Shown here: in pieces, positions 12,135 through 35,345 of the stretch
Position numbering within the stretch: position 1 is the first letter of the stretch
How the letters are laid out: every line of letters starts with the position of its first letter
NCBI GenBank assembly: GCA_017506865.1
Contig: JAFCMP010000445.1
Span: 1,612,001 to 1,676,000 of the forward strand
Length of the DNA: 64,000 bases
Reading direction: 5' to 3'
DNA from: Tribonema minus
Taxonomy: Eukaryota > Sar > Xanthophyceae > Tribonematales > Tribonemataceae
Notes under the pieces: model-generated
Told to the model about the DNA's origin: nothing
Seen by the model: the letters and a program-made list of their open reading frames with translations, nothing else
The model's database searches: none
Made by a program: the position numbers and the translations under genes

Positions 12135-13155
12135 CTAGCCCGTGCGGCTCGTGTACGCCGTCGTCCAGTGTATGCCGCTTTTTGCGTACTCCTCGGGGGA
12201 GGTCGACCTGTACAGGCCACCCAGATCGACCGTGTACTCGATGTCGCCGTGCATCTCGAACTTGCCCGTCAGGTAGTCCATGCCGCTCGCCTTCGGCAGC
12301 GTCGTGTACAGGCCGCACCTGTAGAGCTGGTCCGTCATGGTGACGCCGCCGCCCGACGTCGCAACGAGCTCGTGGTCCAGGGAGCTGCAGGCCGTGTTCA
12401 TGCCGCTCGCCTGGAAGCCGACCTCCGCGTCCCCCGCCGGCTGCCAGTTCTCGTACCGCTGCCCCTTGAGGCTCGTCTCGAAGCCGCTGTACATGGCGTA
12501 CAGCCTGTCGGGGGGCGCGCCGAGCATCGCGGACAGGTCCTTCACGTACGGCGTGAAGTCCGCCGCCGACTGGGGGTTCGCTGGGTCGCCGAGCAGCCAG
12601 TGCGACGCGTCGCCGACTGCGACGGTGGAGACGCAGCACTCGCTGCGCGGGTCCGCCGTCTTCCCCCCGTCCTTGTCGTTGCACGGGCGCCACGTGCTGC
12701 GCTCTACGCCCAGGTGTCCGATCATGTCGGGATTGTCTGCGCCGCTACTGAAGTGCTTCCCGACCTCGATCTTCAGGACGCCGAACTCGCCCTTGCAGGG
12801 GTCGTCCTGCGAGCCCAGCGGGGGGTGGTCCTTGTTGCGCGCGCCCCAGGCCGCCTCCGCGACGAAGTACTGCCACTGGTCGGTGACCGTCCTGCAGTGG
12901 CGGCGGGAGGAGGGCAGGGAGGGAGGAGGGGGGGGAGGAGGTGCAACGCCCGTCAGCGTCGTGCGTGACGGACAGTTGTTGGCAAAGGGTGCGCGCGCCG
13001 ACGGACCGAAGTTGCGCCTCGCGTTACACGCGCTCTCGCACTCACCCGAGGCCCTCCGCCTTGCGGGCGCCGCGGACCGGCGCCGTGGCTCCGTGCGCGC
13101 CGCAGAAGAGCAGTACCGCGGCGAGGACGGCCAACGTGCTGGAGGGACCTGCCAT
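12135..13155 (-). CDS. secreted protein of unknown function
   Basis: Two exons: 13155-13046 and 12891-12135. The donor is GTGAGT, the acceptor is CTGCAG, and the phases fit; total 288 aa. The N-terminus MAGPSSTLAVLAAVLLF is a clear signal peptide with likely cleavage after CGAHGA. The mature part is soluble with several cysteines (DDPC, RPCND, ECCV, NTACS, YRCG), tryptophans and many Gly/Asp. It has no membrane segment and ends YTSRTG. I do not recognise the family; an extracellular or cell-wall protein is a reasonable inference. The conserved-looking composition, balanced codons and clean splice sites argue for a real gene. The intron carries a C-rich polypyrimidine stretch just before its acceptor. 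Confidence 0.75.
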
Positions 13156-13157
13156 GT

Positions 13158-13282
13158 CGCGCTGCTGACCGGAAAGGTGAAGTCGTGGGTGTGGTCGACG
13201 ACTCGGTGTCGAGCGAAGAGTGAGCTGCTGATCGGAAAGGTGAAGTCGTGGGTAAGTGCTCGGTGTCGAGCGAAGAAGTGAG
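13158..13282 (-). repeat. tandem duplication upstream of secreted-protein gene
   Basis: Two units of about 60 bp lie immediately 5' of the ATG of the gene at 12135-13155. They share GGAAAGGTGAAGTCGTGGGT and GGTGTCGAGCGAAGA. They sit in the 5' UTR or core promoter and may duplicate a regulatory site. Confidence 0.7.
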
Positions 13283-14798
13283 GTGAGTGTCGGGGGACGG
13301 CCCGCCGGGGAGGCGCTTTCGCAGGCTGCGGCGTGGTCCATATCGCTTCTTCCTGCATGCCATAGCTTCTTCCTCTCGGTGCAGTGTCTCTCAATGCGAG
13401 AATGAATCGGAATTTTCTACCGGTACCGGTACCGTATCAACAATTCCTGTGGTTCTTTGACGTCCCTCACGACGCGCCTCACGCCTCATGTCATGTAAAA
13501 CATTCAGCGCGCAGGGCTTTGTCATCTTCGTCGCCTCACCCAGCCCGCGGCAGCAACAAGCTTGAAGTTAACTTACCAGCCAGGTTAACCCAAAGCTCGA
13601 AGGTGCGCAAGTCAGCGCTGCTGCTACATCAATAGTACTATCTCTCCGATGAGCCGTGCTGCACACCCCACGTGCTGTGCTAACGATGCCAAACTGGTTC
13701 ATTTGCCATAGGCAAGTTGAAGTGGATGGTACGGCTGAAGTTGAAGTTCATGCAAAGCAAGCATGTGTTGTTGGCCCTAGCATGAGCTACTTCACCAAGT
13801 TCTGCTGTGGGCTGCCATGTCTCAAACTGCACATGGTTGCCACCACCATTTGTTGTGACTGCTGTACAGATCCTGTAGGGTTAGCAACCGCTTTTGTGCG
13901 TCCCCAGAAGCAACGTGTAATAAATTGTGATCAGAGGAATAAGGAGGCATCATTGCATGATACAACCAACCATGACAACCAGCAGCAGCACTTGCAAGAC
14001 TACACAGACATGCATACACACACACACGCACACACAGAGCAGCTGCAAGGTAAGCAAATACTATTGTTGCACGCCCATACAGCCATTATTCGCCCGCGGG
14101 GCGGAACAGAGGGATTCGGTAGTCTCTCGAATCGGCCCAGGGGCAGCCTGAGGGGGAAAAACAGGACCAGGCTCCTCGAGATACGTGATCTGCCGCTACG
14201 AAGAGCACCTCTTTGCGCACCAAAAACTCGCACGCCGCGTGCACCAGAAGAGAGAGCAGCGGTGGCCAACACGAAAATTAGCTAAGACACCCGCACGGCG
14301 CATCACAGCAGACACGATCCCCCCCCCCCCTTCCCCCTCTTCCAGTCCCCTTCCACCCCCCCCCCCCCCCCCCAGTCCCTCAAGCCAATGTGATTAAACC
14401 TACTGTCCACGCCCACCCACTCTTGCCCCGCCCCGCCCCCCCGCCCTTCCCCTCGCTGTGACCCGTTACTTGGCCGGTGGCAAACAATCCAGCGCCCAGA
14501 AGCATGCATACATGCTGGGGCAGCGCGCGCACGCGGTGCATGCGGGCAGCCCAACCTCTCTCGCCGCTGCAGCAGCGCTAAGCAGCAGCGTCACGCGTGC
14601 CGCAGCGGCGCGCGTGCGCCAGGCTGCCAAACCACTGCATGCACGCATGCCGCCGCCGCCGCCGCTGCCGCAGCGACAGCAGCAGCGGCGCGGCAGCCGC
14701 GTCACCAGCAGCACGCGCACACACACGCGGCATGACATCACACTGCTGGCGAGCACTGCTGCTGCCGCTGCTGCTGCTGAGCAGCAACGCCGCGCCGC
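13283..14798. other. intergenic, simple repeats only
   Basis: No gene recognised. It contains a GGTACCGGTACC palindrome near 13420, a CA run near 14014-14040, long C homopolymers at 14318-14375, and GC-rich trinucleotide stretches at 14640-14780 just beyond the SDHA stop codon. Confidence 0.45.
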
Positions 14799-25782
<10,984 letters not shown>

Positions 25783-26335
25783 GGTGGCCTTTCCAAGCGC
25801 CCAATAGTCTCCCCTTCTGTTCGCCTCCTGCTTTGTTGTGCGTCCGTTCTCTGTGCGATCTGGCTCAGGTTGAATAAAAAAGCCGGAAGCTCCAGCCAGG
25901 GCTCGATCAGAGTCTGAGGCTGGCTCAGAGTCAGTCAATGGTACGTACGTGCACGTATATATGTAGGTGGCAAGAAAGGGAGGGGGGGGGGGGGGGGGGG
26001 GGGGGAAGAAAGCACAAACGTTGTTTATTTATTTATAAGACAATTAAAAAAAGAATTTAACAAGACTTTTTGCAATTAGAAAAGTATGGGTCATACTTTG
26101 AAATAAGCACAATATTTACAACGCGCGCGGTCAGGACCATGATCATAATCAGGGAGGAAATTACATATCACCCCCTCCCCTTCTCCACAAGATGCCAATG
26201 CATATCCACATGAACAGCCCTTGTGCTTTTGTGTTCGCATGTGTGTCTGCTGGCGATGAACTGCACTGGACCTCTAGACTGTACAAGAAACGTTGTTCAT
26301 CTCTCTGCTGCTGTCAGGCAAGTATATCATATTTG

Positions 26336-26610
26336 ACATCTGGGTTTTTTCGCGCCCTGAGCGAGAATTATCAAAAAGTACATTTCGCTTGGAGGACGTA
26401 GGGGAGGACCCCGAGATGCCATTTGGCGGCGGCGGCGTTTGAGTGGTTGTCGTTGCGACACTTTCAGACTGTCATACGACATGTAGATTCCTTACAGCTA
26501 GATGCCAATCATCTGGGCTTTTTCGCGCCCTGAGCGAGAATTAATAAAAAGTACATTTCGCGCCCTGAGCGAGAATTAATAAAAGTACAGTACATAATAA
26601 AAAGTACATG
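26336..26610 (+). mobile_element. dispersed repeat family R1, copy 1 (plus partial copies)
   Basis: A stretch encoding the tail EDVGEDPEMPFGGGGV and stop is followed by a conserved 3' untranslated part ending TTTTTCGCGCCCTGAGCGAGAATTAATAAAAAGTACA. A shorter 3'-end piece precedes it at 26336-26378 and an extra tandem 3' end follows. Copies share the 3' end but differ in where they start, as in 5'-truncated insertions. The class cannot be decided. Confidence 0.7.
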
Positions 26611-26998
26611 GCAGAGATGGTGTGGATGACATGAGGACTGTATGACTACATGTAGTCACGCATCGTCACCCCTCCCTCTGGCTTCCTTGAAGTTGAGCTG
26701 CATGGTGTGCACACAACCGCAGCCGTTCAACAACGTCAATAGTGTCTTGAAGGAGATGCAGATGAAGAACGTTGAGGCTTCACGAGCCTGCCATCATAGC
26801 GCTTGGCCAGTGCATCCTTTTGAAAATCATCATATCCAATCACAGTTCAAGTTATCCATGCCGCTTTTGCATGAAGCTTGCCACGCGTCAGTCACAACAG
26901 TGACCTGGCATCGCCTGTCAACAAATGATAGTGCAGAACTCAACACAACGTCACATTGTCGCCGATCAACAGGCAGCCGATGTGACCCATGCTTTGCC

Positions 26999-27404
26999 CG
27001 GCCTGTACTTTTTATTAATTCTCGCTCAGGGCGCGAAAAAGCCCAGATGATGGTCTAACTTGATGCTGCTGTACGGAATCTGCATGTCGTGTGACTTCTG
27101 AAAGTGTCTCAACCACTCAAACGCCGCCGCCGCCAAATGGCATCTCGGGATCCTCCCCTACGTCCTCCTCCACGTGCCCCCCCCCCCTGGATTCTGCCAT
27201 GCGTGTCATGACACGGCCAGAGTACGCCATGTGGAGCGCTGCCGACAGTGCCGAGCGTAAGCGCGCCAGGGCGATGCCCTTAAGAGCTTTAGGGCGCACT
27301 CCTCCGGTCACTGACATCCTGCTGGCATACTCCGTCGCCACAGCCTCCAGCAGCTTCCGCCCCTGCCAAAAGACCCGATTGCCAAAGTGGCAAGTTTGTA
27401 GCAA
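26999..27404 (-). mobile_element. dispersed repeat family R1, copy 2 (longest, with ORF tail)
   Basis: Inverted relative to copy 1. It reads an open frame of about 95 aa (LLEAVATEYASRMSVTGG...) ending in the same EDPEMPFGGGGV tail and the same 3' part. The frame continues upstream without an ATG, so it is the 3' remnant of a longer element gene. I do not recognise the protein. Confidence 0.65.
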
Positions 27405-27712
27405 TTCTGGTCATAATGACCAGAATAGTGGGATAATTTGGCGGCCCGGCCTGTACATGCGTGTCTGACCGCACAACATTGCAGATCACCAACAGAGCAC
27501 ATCCGAGCCATAGTGGCAAAGTTGATATTGGTCAATTGACAATTCAGTTGTCATCATGTATGGCTCCGTATCGCCAGTCAGCCACGAACATTCTTACTTA
27601 CTGACACAGCAAATCTGCTGCTTCTCATCACGCACCCAACTGCCCCCCTCCCCCCCGAGCATTCTCTCTGACCCTGAAAAATGTACAAGCGCAACTTCCA
27701 GGCGACAACAAA

Positions 27713-30700
27713 CTAGGCTGCCGCCATGACAGCCTCGCTGCCAGCGGCAACCCCCCCCTCCTTCCCCCCCCTTTCTTCCCCCTCCTGCTGAGCCGCCGCT
27801 GCAGCCCTCAACGCCTTCAGCAGCGCCCGCCGCGCCACCGCCGCCTCATCACCGTCGCCGTTGCCGAGCAGCTGCTGCGCCACGGCAGCACCTGCGGCAG
27901 CGGCGGCGGCGGCGGGCGCGCTCGCCACCACCGCGCGCAGCACGTGCACCATGGCGGCGGAGGCGCGGCCGCTGCCGGCGGCGCCTTCGCGCGCGGCAGC
28001 GGCGAGAGCGCGCGCGACGGGCGCGCTCTTCAGCAGCGGCGCCAGCGCCGCCGCCGCCGCCGGCGTCAGCGCGGCGCGCGACCGCCCGATGCGCGAGCGG
28101 CGCAGCGCCGCCGCCGCCGCGGGCGCGCGCGCCACCACCGCGGTGAGATCGCCGTCTGCAGGTGCGGCGTCCGTCGCGACTGCGGCGGATGCGCAGACGA
28201 AGGGCAGCACGCGCGCAACCAGCGCCTCTGGGGTGTTGCGGCGCGCATGCAGGTACGCTGCCACCGCGAGCAGCTTGTCGACGGCCGCGGCGGCGGCAGC
28301 AGCAGCGTCGCCGCCGCCGCTGCTGCCACCGCTGCCGGCAAAGGGCAGCACTGCGCGCCACAGCGCGTCCGGAGAGTGCGCGCCCTGCGCCTCCGCCACC
28401 AGCAGCTGGTACGCGAGGCGGCACAGCGCTGGCACCAGCGGCCGCAGCGCCGCCGCCGCCGCTGCATCATCGCCTCCCTCATCGTCACCCTCATCATCGT
28501 CGTCGTCCGACGCGGCGGCGGCAGCAGCGGCAATCGGCGGCGGCGACGGCGGCGGCAGCCCCGCCAGCAGCCCCTCCCCCCACGACTGCGCGCGCAGGCC
28601 GATTTCAGCGAGTCCCGATCCCAGCGCCACCCACTCCGCCGCCAGCGCGACGATGGGGCGGAGCGCTGCCGCGGCGAAGGCGTCGCCGCGCGCCGCCGCC
28701 GGCACCAGCTTCTCCGTCGCCCACAGGGCGAGCTCGCGCGCGCCCGGCGCCAGCTCCAGCGGCGCCTCCGCCGCCGCCGCCGCTGCCTGATCGTCATCGC
28801 TCGCCGCCGCCGCCACCGCTGCCGCCGCTGCGTGCAGGTGCAGCCGCCCCAGCGCCTCCAGGGCCTCCACGACGAGCTCATCGGGGGCGCCGCCGCCAAC
28901 GCCGCTGCTGCCAATGCTGCCGCCGCCGCTGCCGCTGGTGCCCTGCGCGGCGGCGGCGGCGATGCGCGCGTTGGCGGCGGCGACGGCGCCGCCGAGCGCC
29001 GCGCACAGCCGTGCGAGCGACCGCAGCTCGCGCACGAGCTCGTCGCGCGCCGCCGCCACCGCCGCGCGCCCGCCGCCGCCGCTCAGCACGAAGCCCAGCG
29101 CGCGCAGCGCGAGGCGCACCGGCAGCGCCGGCGCGCCGCCGCCGCCGCTGCTGCCGCCGCCGCCGGGCTTGAGGCCGGCGCTCAGCGCGTGGATGAGCAC
29201 TGCCACGAGGTGGCGCTGCTCGCCCCACGTGCAGAGCGTGTCTATGATGGGGCCCCAGGTGGCTACGGGGGCGTCGCCGCGCAGGCTGAGGAGCTGGCCG
29301 ACCATCGCCTCCAGAAGCTCGGGCAGCGCGGCGGCGCCTGTTACGGTGTGTGCGGGGCGTGTGCGCGTAGAAAGGGGCGTCAGTGCTCATCGCTTGCGCG
29401 CTGCGCGGCCCCATGTTGTTAAACGGCCATGGATCCGCAAGGTGCAGGTAAACTTCGACTGCACAATGCTGTTGTAACATGCGAATCCACTACCCTCACT
29501 CCTCCTCCCTGAAACCCGTTTCCTTGGTTGTCGGGTCGGGCTGCTCTTTGGGAACTGGGTGTAACGGCGAGTGTTGAAGTACATGCGCGATACTGACGCA
29601 GCTGGCGCCACCAGCAGCTCCGGGCAGAGGGGCCATGCGGAGCAGCGTACATGCACAAATGTACAGGGTTACATGACATGCGCCGACAACACTCTTCTTG
29701 AAGAAATATGAAGAAGTACATGCACAAAGTCATTACCGTATTATCTATAATTAAGCCCATGGGGCGAGTTTTTATGAGTTTCTGAGCCCTCATAAAATGA
29801 CGCCCCACCCTTAATTTGTGCTCATATAAATATGCCCCCCCCCCCTTTATTCTCACATGCATACGCAGCATGTACCCTCTGCGTACGTGTACTATGCACA
29901 CTCAGTGACTCATGCTGCATCACCACATTATGTGTGCGCCTGCATGCGCTGTCAGCAATGTGCAGAGCAGACAGGAAGGCGGCTAACAATGTAGCCAAAC
30001 CCACAAAACGGCTCGAGAGGCAGCAGCTGGCTCCGAAAGTTGAATTGGTTTCAGGAGCGGCGTAGAAGCATGCTGGCACCTCGTGATGGTGTTAGATGAG
30101 CTAAAATGGCTCAAACATTAATGCACCCCACCCTTTTGTTCTCCAAATGTTAATGGCGCCCCACCCCCCCTTTCTTCGCTCTCGTAAAAAAGTCGCCCCA
30201 TGGGCTTAATTATAGATAATACGGTACATAGTCTACCTTCAGGTACAAAAGTTCAAGTGCACTTATCCATGAGGCCTGCCGTGTGCAGCAGCGCGGCGCG
30301 CGCATGCTTCGGCATACGCTTGACAGTAGACTCAAGGTCTTTGCGTACACACACATGAGTGCATACACACTAGTTGAAGTACTACTTCAAGTCAAACTTC
30401 ACTCACCCATGAGGCCTGCCATGCGCAGCAGCGCGGCGCGCGCGTCCGCGTTGCCCTCCAAGCGCGTCAGCAGCAGCGTCAGCGCTCGACCATCCACCGT
30501 CGCCGACAGCAGCTCCTGGCACGGCTGCAGCGCCGGATTCGTCGACAGATCGCTGCCGATAGACTCCCAGAGATCCACGCACAGCGTCAGGAGGCGCGCT
30601 GACAGCGCCGTGTCGATGTTCACGGTCGGCGCTGCTGCGACTGCACACGATGCACATTGACAAAGTCCCGTATATTTGTCTATATTAGGTCGTGTTTAGC

Positions 30701-33700
30701 GCGCGTTGCGTAGCGGTACACCGAGATATTGGAGGCGGGGCAAGCAAGAGCTGACTGAACATTGCAACAGAGCGCTACAGTATGGAGCACAGCGTCAGGA
30801 GATGTGCTGACAGCGCCGCGTCGATGTGCGCGGTCGGCGCCGCTATTGCAGACAATGCACATTGACAAAAGCCCATACACTTTGTCAGTATTAGGGCGTG
30901 CTCGGCGCGTGTTGCGTGGCGATACACGCGGCAATGGGGGCGGCCATTGCAACTGCACACGACGCACGCTGTGGTTCTCCCGTATGTTTAGCCATGCTTA
31001 AGGCGTGCTGACAGCGTCGATGTTCACGTTCGGCGCCGCTGCGACTGCACACGCCGCACGCCGCAGATAGCCCGTATGTTTTGTCAGTATTGAGACGTGC
31101 TTAGCACGATGCATTGCGTGGCGGTACACGCAGTAATGAGGCGGGGGCAAGCAAGAGCTGAGCACTGCGACAAAGCGCCACAAGAACCCATGTGCAGCGT
31201 CGATGTTCACGGTTGATGCCGCTGCGACTGCAAACGACGCACGCCAATGTTGCCCCATATATATTGATATATTGTCGTTAATATGGCGTGCTCAGCACGT
31301 GACAAGGTAACAAAGGCGGCAAGCATGAGTTGAACACTGCAACAGAGCGTAACGGTGTTAAGCCCAGCGTCAGGAGATGTGCTGACAGCGCCGCGTCGAT
31401 GTTCACGGACTGCAAACGACGCATGCGGTTGTCCCGTATACTTTGTCATTACTGAGGCGCATGCGGCACGCATTGTGTGGTTTACGAGAGCTGAATGCTG
31501 TGCGCGACACAGAGCTGAGCACTGCAACGCTGTCCCACACCTACATACATACACGAATACGGCAGCTTCCAGTTGCCTTCCGCACCTGCGTTCTCCCTGT
31601 CGCTATCGCCGCCGCCATCACTCTCACCCCCGCCCTCCGAACCCCCCGCAGGTGGCGGCGACGCCGTTCGCTTCCTCCCCTTCGCCGCCACCCCCCCCCT
31701 CTGCTTCGCACCACCCACGCCCTTCGCGCCCCCCCTCTTGTTGAGCGCTGATTCACCATTCCTGAGCGCTGCTGCCTTCGACTCCCCCTTGCTGAGCGCT
31801 GCTGCAGCTGCCACCTGCACCGCCTTGAAGAGCATGACGGCCATCTTGGTGACGGCGCCCGCGCCCACGTGCGCGCGCAGGTGGCGGCAGAACGCGCGCG
31901 CCGCGCCGTAGTTCTGCTGCACCATTGTGAGCATTCGCCCCACCTGCGCGGGGGCGCGATGGCCGCAGTGTTGCAGCAGCGTGTGAACAGGTACTTGTGG
32001 GTACTTTGCAGCATAGCGTGCGTGCGCAGGTGGCGGCAGAACGCGCGTGCGGCGCCGTAGCTCTGCTGCAACGTCGTGAAAACGCAATGCGCATCGCCGC
32101 TGCGAGGCTGTAACTGCCGCAGGGCATAACTGCCAACGGTGTCTGGCGAAGCTCATGCTCTGCTGATGAGCCTGCAGCCATCAGCTGTCAACACCAACAA
32201 TGGAGCACAGCACATTAATCACCACCGATGTTTCACAGGCACCCCACGCCAGTAGCTACCTTGGCAACGTACACGCATATCGCGCGCTCACTGTGCCATG
32301 AAAATGCGGCAACGGCAAAACATGCTTGTGTTGAAGTTTTAAAACTTCATGTTGAAGTTCAGAGGCGGCGACGCACCTGCTCCTCGCCCGTCACGCCCGC
32401 GCCCTGCGGGTAGTACGAGTTGGCGAGCAGCTCAGCGAGCGCGCGTGCAACGGGTGGAGCGTCACCATCATCAACTTCAAGTTGCGCCAGCAGCGCGTCC
32501 ACGGGCGCGACGTGGTAGAAGCGTATCGCGCGCACGGAGCGTACGCGCAGCAGCAGCGCGACGAAGGCGCGGCGCGCGCGCGGGTTCGCGTCGTGCAGCG
32601 TGTTGCGCAGCGCCGGCAGCAGCGCCTTGAGCGCGGAGTGCGAGAGCGCGCAGTCGAGGAGCGCGGTGAGCCCTTCGAGCGCTGCGATGCGGACGAGCGG
32701 CGACGCGGCGTCCGCCGCCAGCTGCGGAGACAAGACGGGAGCGAGGCGGCGGCGGCGGGGGCGGGTGCGCACACGGAGAGGAGGGGGGGGGAGAGAGTGA
32801 GAGAAGAGAGTTAGAGAGAGAAAGTGAGACAAAGGAGTGCGAGAGCGCGCAGTCGAGGAGGGCGGTGAGGCCTTCGAGCGCTGCGATGCGGACGAGCGGC
32901 GACGCGGCGTCCGCCGCCAGCTGCGGCACGGGGGCGGGAGGGGGGCGGCGGCGGGGGGACGTGCGCACACAGATGGATTGAGTGAGAGAGCAATGTGTGT
33001 GTGCATGTAGGAAAGGGTGAGGCAGAGGAGGTGCACAAGAGTGTGTGAGAGAGAGAGGAGGTGTACATGAGCAGGTCGGAGAATGGGTACAGAGAGAGCA
33101 GAAGGGGGAGGGGAGCGGGGGGGAGGGGCACGCACAGGGAGAGAGAGCGTGAGAGAGAGAGGAGGTGCACGTGAGCGGGGGGGGTGGGCACCGATAGCGA
33201 GAAAGAGGGAGAGAGAGAGGGACAGAGAGAGAGAAAGTGCACGTGAGTGGGTCGAGGAATGGGCACAGAGAAAGAGAGAGAGGGAGGGGGAGAGCAGGTG
33301 CACGTGAGTGGGTTGGGCATGTAATGCAATGGGCGAGTTGGTGGTGGGAAGGGGGGGGGGGGGCGTTGCTGCCTCTCGCTCCCTCTCTGAGCTGCCGAGC
33401 ACTGTCACACGTACGAGTACAGAGGCCGCGTCTACCGCCAGCGGCATGGTGGAGTGCTGCTGCAGTTAACAGCGTGGGCATGAGGGCAGAGGGGGCGGGG
33501 TGGCGTGCACTGCATCAGCGCTCAAGGCAGGGGCATGTATGCTTGTCAAGGACTACAACCAGCAGCGTATTTGGCTTGTCAGCGAGTGCCCAAGAGTTTG
33601 CAAGCAATCCAAGAATACCACTGCCAGTGATATGCCAATTCAAAATTACATCCCACACGCCTGTTCTCCGTTTAGTACTCTTGCATTCGAACACAAAGAC

Positions 33701-35314
33701 AGTATACTTCTTGAAGTATCACAAACTACACAAACAATAGCCACCTTGGTGATCACGCGCGTCAGCAGCGCCTGAGCAATGACACGCGGCAACAGCATCA
33801 CTCAACAGTTGAGGCAGCGGTGGCACTGCTCAACAGTCACCAAATGACGCGCCTCATAGAACACAAAGACGATAAATCACAAAACTACACAAACAATACT
33901 CACCTTGGTGATCACGCGCGTCAGCAGCGCGCGCGTCGTCGCCATGGGTATGGCCTCCCACCAGTCGCCCACGACCGCGCACACGGCGCGCGCCGCCGCC
34001 GCGCGCACGCGCGGATCGCCGTCCTGCATGAGCGCCGACAGCGCGTCGAACTGACGCTGCAGGGTCGCCTCTGCCGCCGCCGCCGGGCCATCTGCGCGCC
34101 GCAGCCAATGGACAACACCATTGCGTGAACTTATGCAGCGACGCGTGTGTAGGCAAATGACGCACGATTTATGGGTACACACAGGTCAAAGTCCTGCATG
34201 ATCGCAGACAGCGCGTCGAACTGACGCTGCAGGGTCGCTTCCGCCGCCGCCGCCGGGCCGTCTGCAGCCACCGTGCATGCAGTGGGACGGAGCGCCATCG
34301 TGTGAATTTCTGGAGCAGTGTGCAACAAATTGGGTATGGCTAATGAGGCATGATTTGCGGGTAGGTAGGCGCGGATCGAGTGTCCTGCATGAGCGCCGAC
34401 AGCGCGTCGAACTGACGCTGCAGGGTCGCCTCCGCCGCTGCCGCCGGGCCGTCTGCGCGCCGCAGCCGATGAACAATACTGAGCTTGTGCAGCGACGCGT
34501 ATTTGTGTGTAGGCAGATGACACACAACTTATTGGTACGCACAGGTCAAGTGTCCTGCATGAGCGCCGACAGCGCGTCAAACTGACGCTGCAGGGTCGTC
34601 TCCGCCGTTGCCGCCGCCGCGCCGTCTGCGCACTGCAGCCAATGCGCATGCAGAGGAGCACTATTGTGCTACCCTTTGAGGCAATGCCTGGCTTGTGTGT
34701 AGGCGAGACCTCTGCATCGCTGCTCTGGGCCGAAGCTCCAATTTGGTTCACACTTCAACACTTATGCAGGCCCCAATACGACGTGCAGCACCACCTCCGG
34801 TCCATGCGCAGCACATGCCATGTCGCCCACAACTTCAGATCCCAGAGCTAGAGAGGTGCCCCCGCTTTCATGGAGTGTGGATGCTGCAATCGGGTGCTGC
34901 GACCCAGGGCCGCTTCGGGTCAACCTGTTTCAACCTTCAGCACTGCACTGCAGCGCCTGCAGCAATTTCGCCAGAAAGGATGGTGCGACATGTGCACACC
35001 CTTGTCCATGCCCACTGGCACCCGCACTTCAAGCGTGTGACTCACCGGGGTCCTGCAGCGGGAACGCGCGCGCCAGCAGCGCCGCCGCCTGCGCGCGCAC
35101 GACCGGGTTCGCCACCCGCAGCGCGCGCCACAGTATCGGGTCGTACAGCCGCAGCAGCGCCGCATCCACGCCCTTCTGCCGCCGCTGCGCATGGAACGCG
35201 TCCAGCACGCCGCGCGCCGCCGCTGCCGCCGCCGGCGCCGCCGCGTGCGCCGCCGCGGCCATCAGCGGCTGCATGCACGCGCCCTCGATCTCCGCGGCGT
35301 ACACGCCGCCGCCG

Positions 35315-35345
<31 letters not shown>

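Larger units (their letters stand above)
25783..27712. other. intergenic between SDHA and NCAPG2
   Basis: Upstream of SDHA there is a G25 homopolymer (25982-26006), then AT-rich sequence (26010-26150). It contains three pieces of the dispersed repeat described separately (26336-26610 and 26999-27404). No host gene is recognised. Confidence 0.55.

Noticed and set aside
26999-27404. R1 as an LTR or virus-derived element
   Set aside because: No terminal direct repeats, no recognisable capsid, polymerase or integrase motif; the class is left open.
27944-29422. 492-aa + strand frame opposite NCAPG2 exon 6
   Set aside because: Arg/Ala low-complexity shadow; the minus strand continues NCAPG2 in phase.
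32722-33447. Extension of NCAPG2 exon 3 upstream as Ser/Leu/Pro-rich protein
   Set aside because: It translates GA/CT-rich intron; exon 3 has a proper acceptor at 32722 in phase with exon 2.
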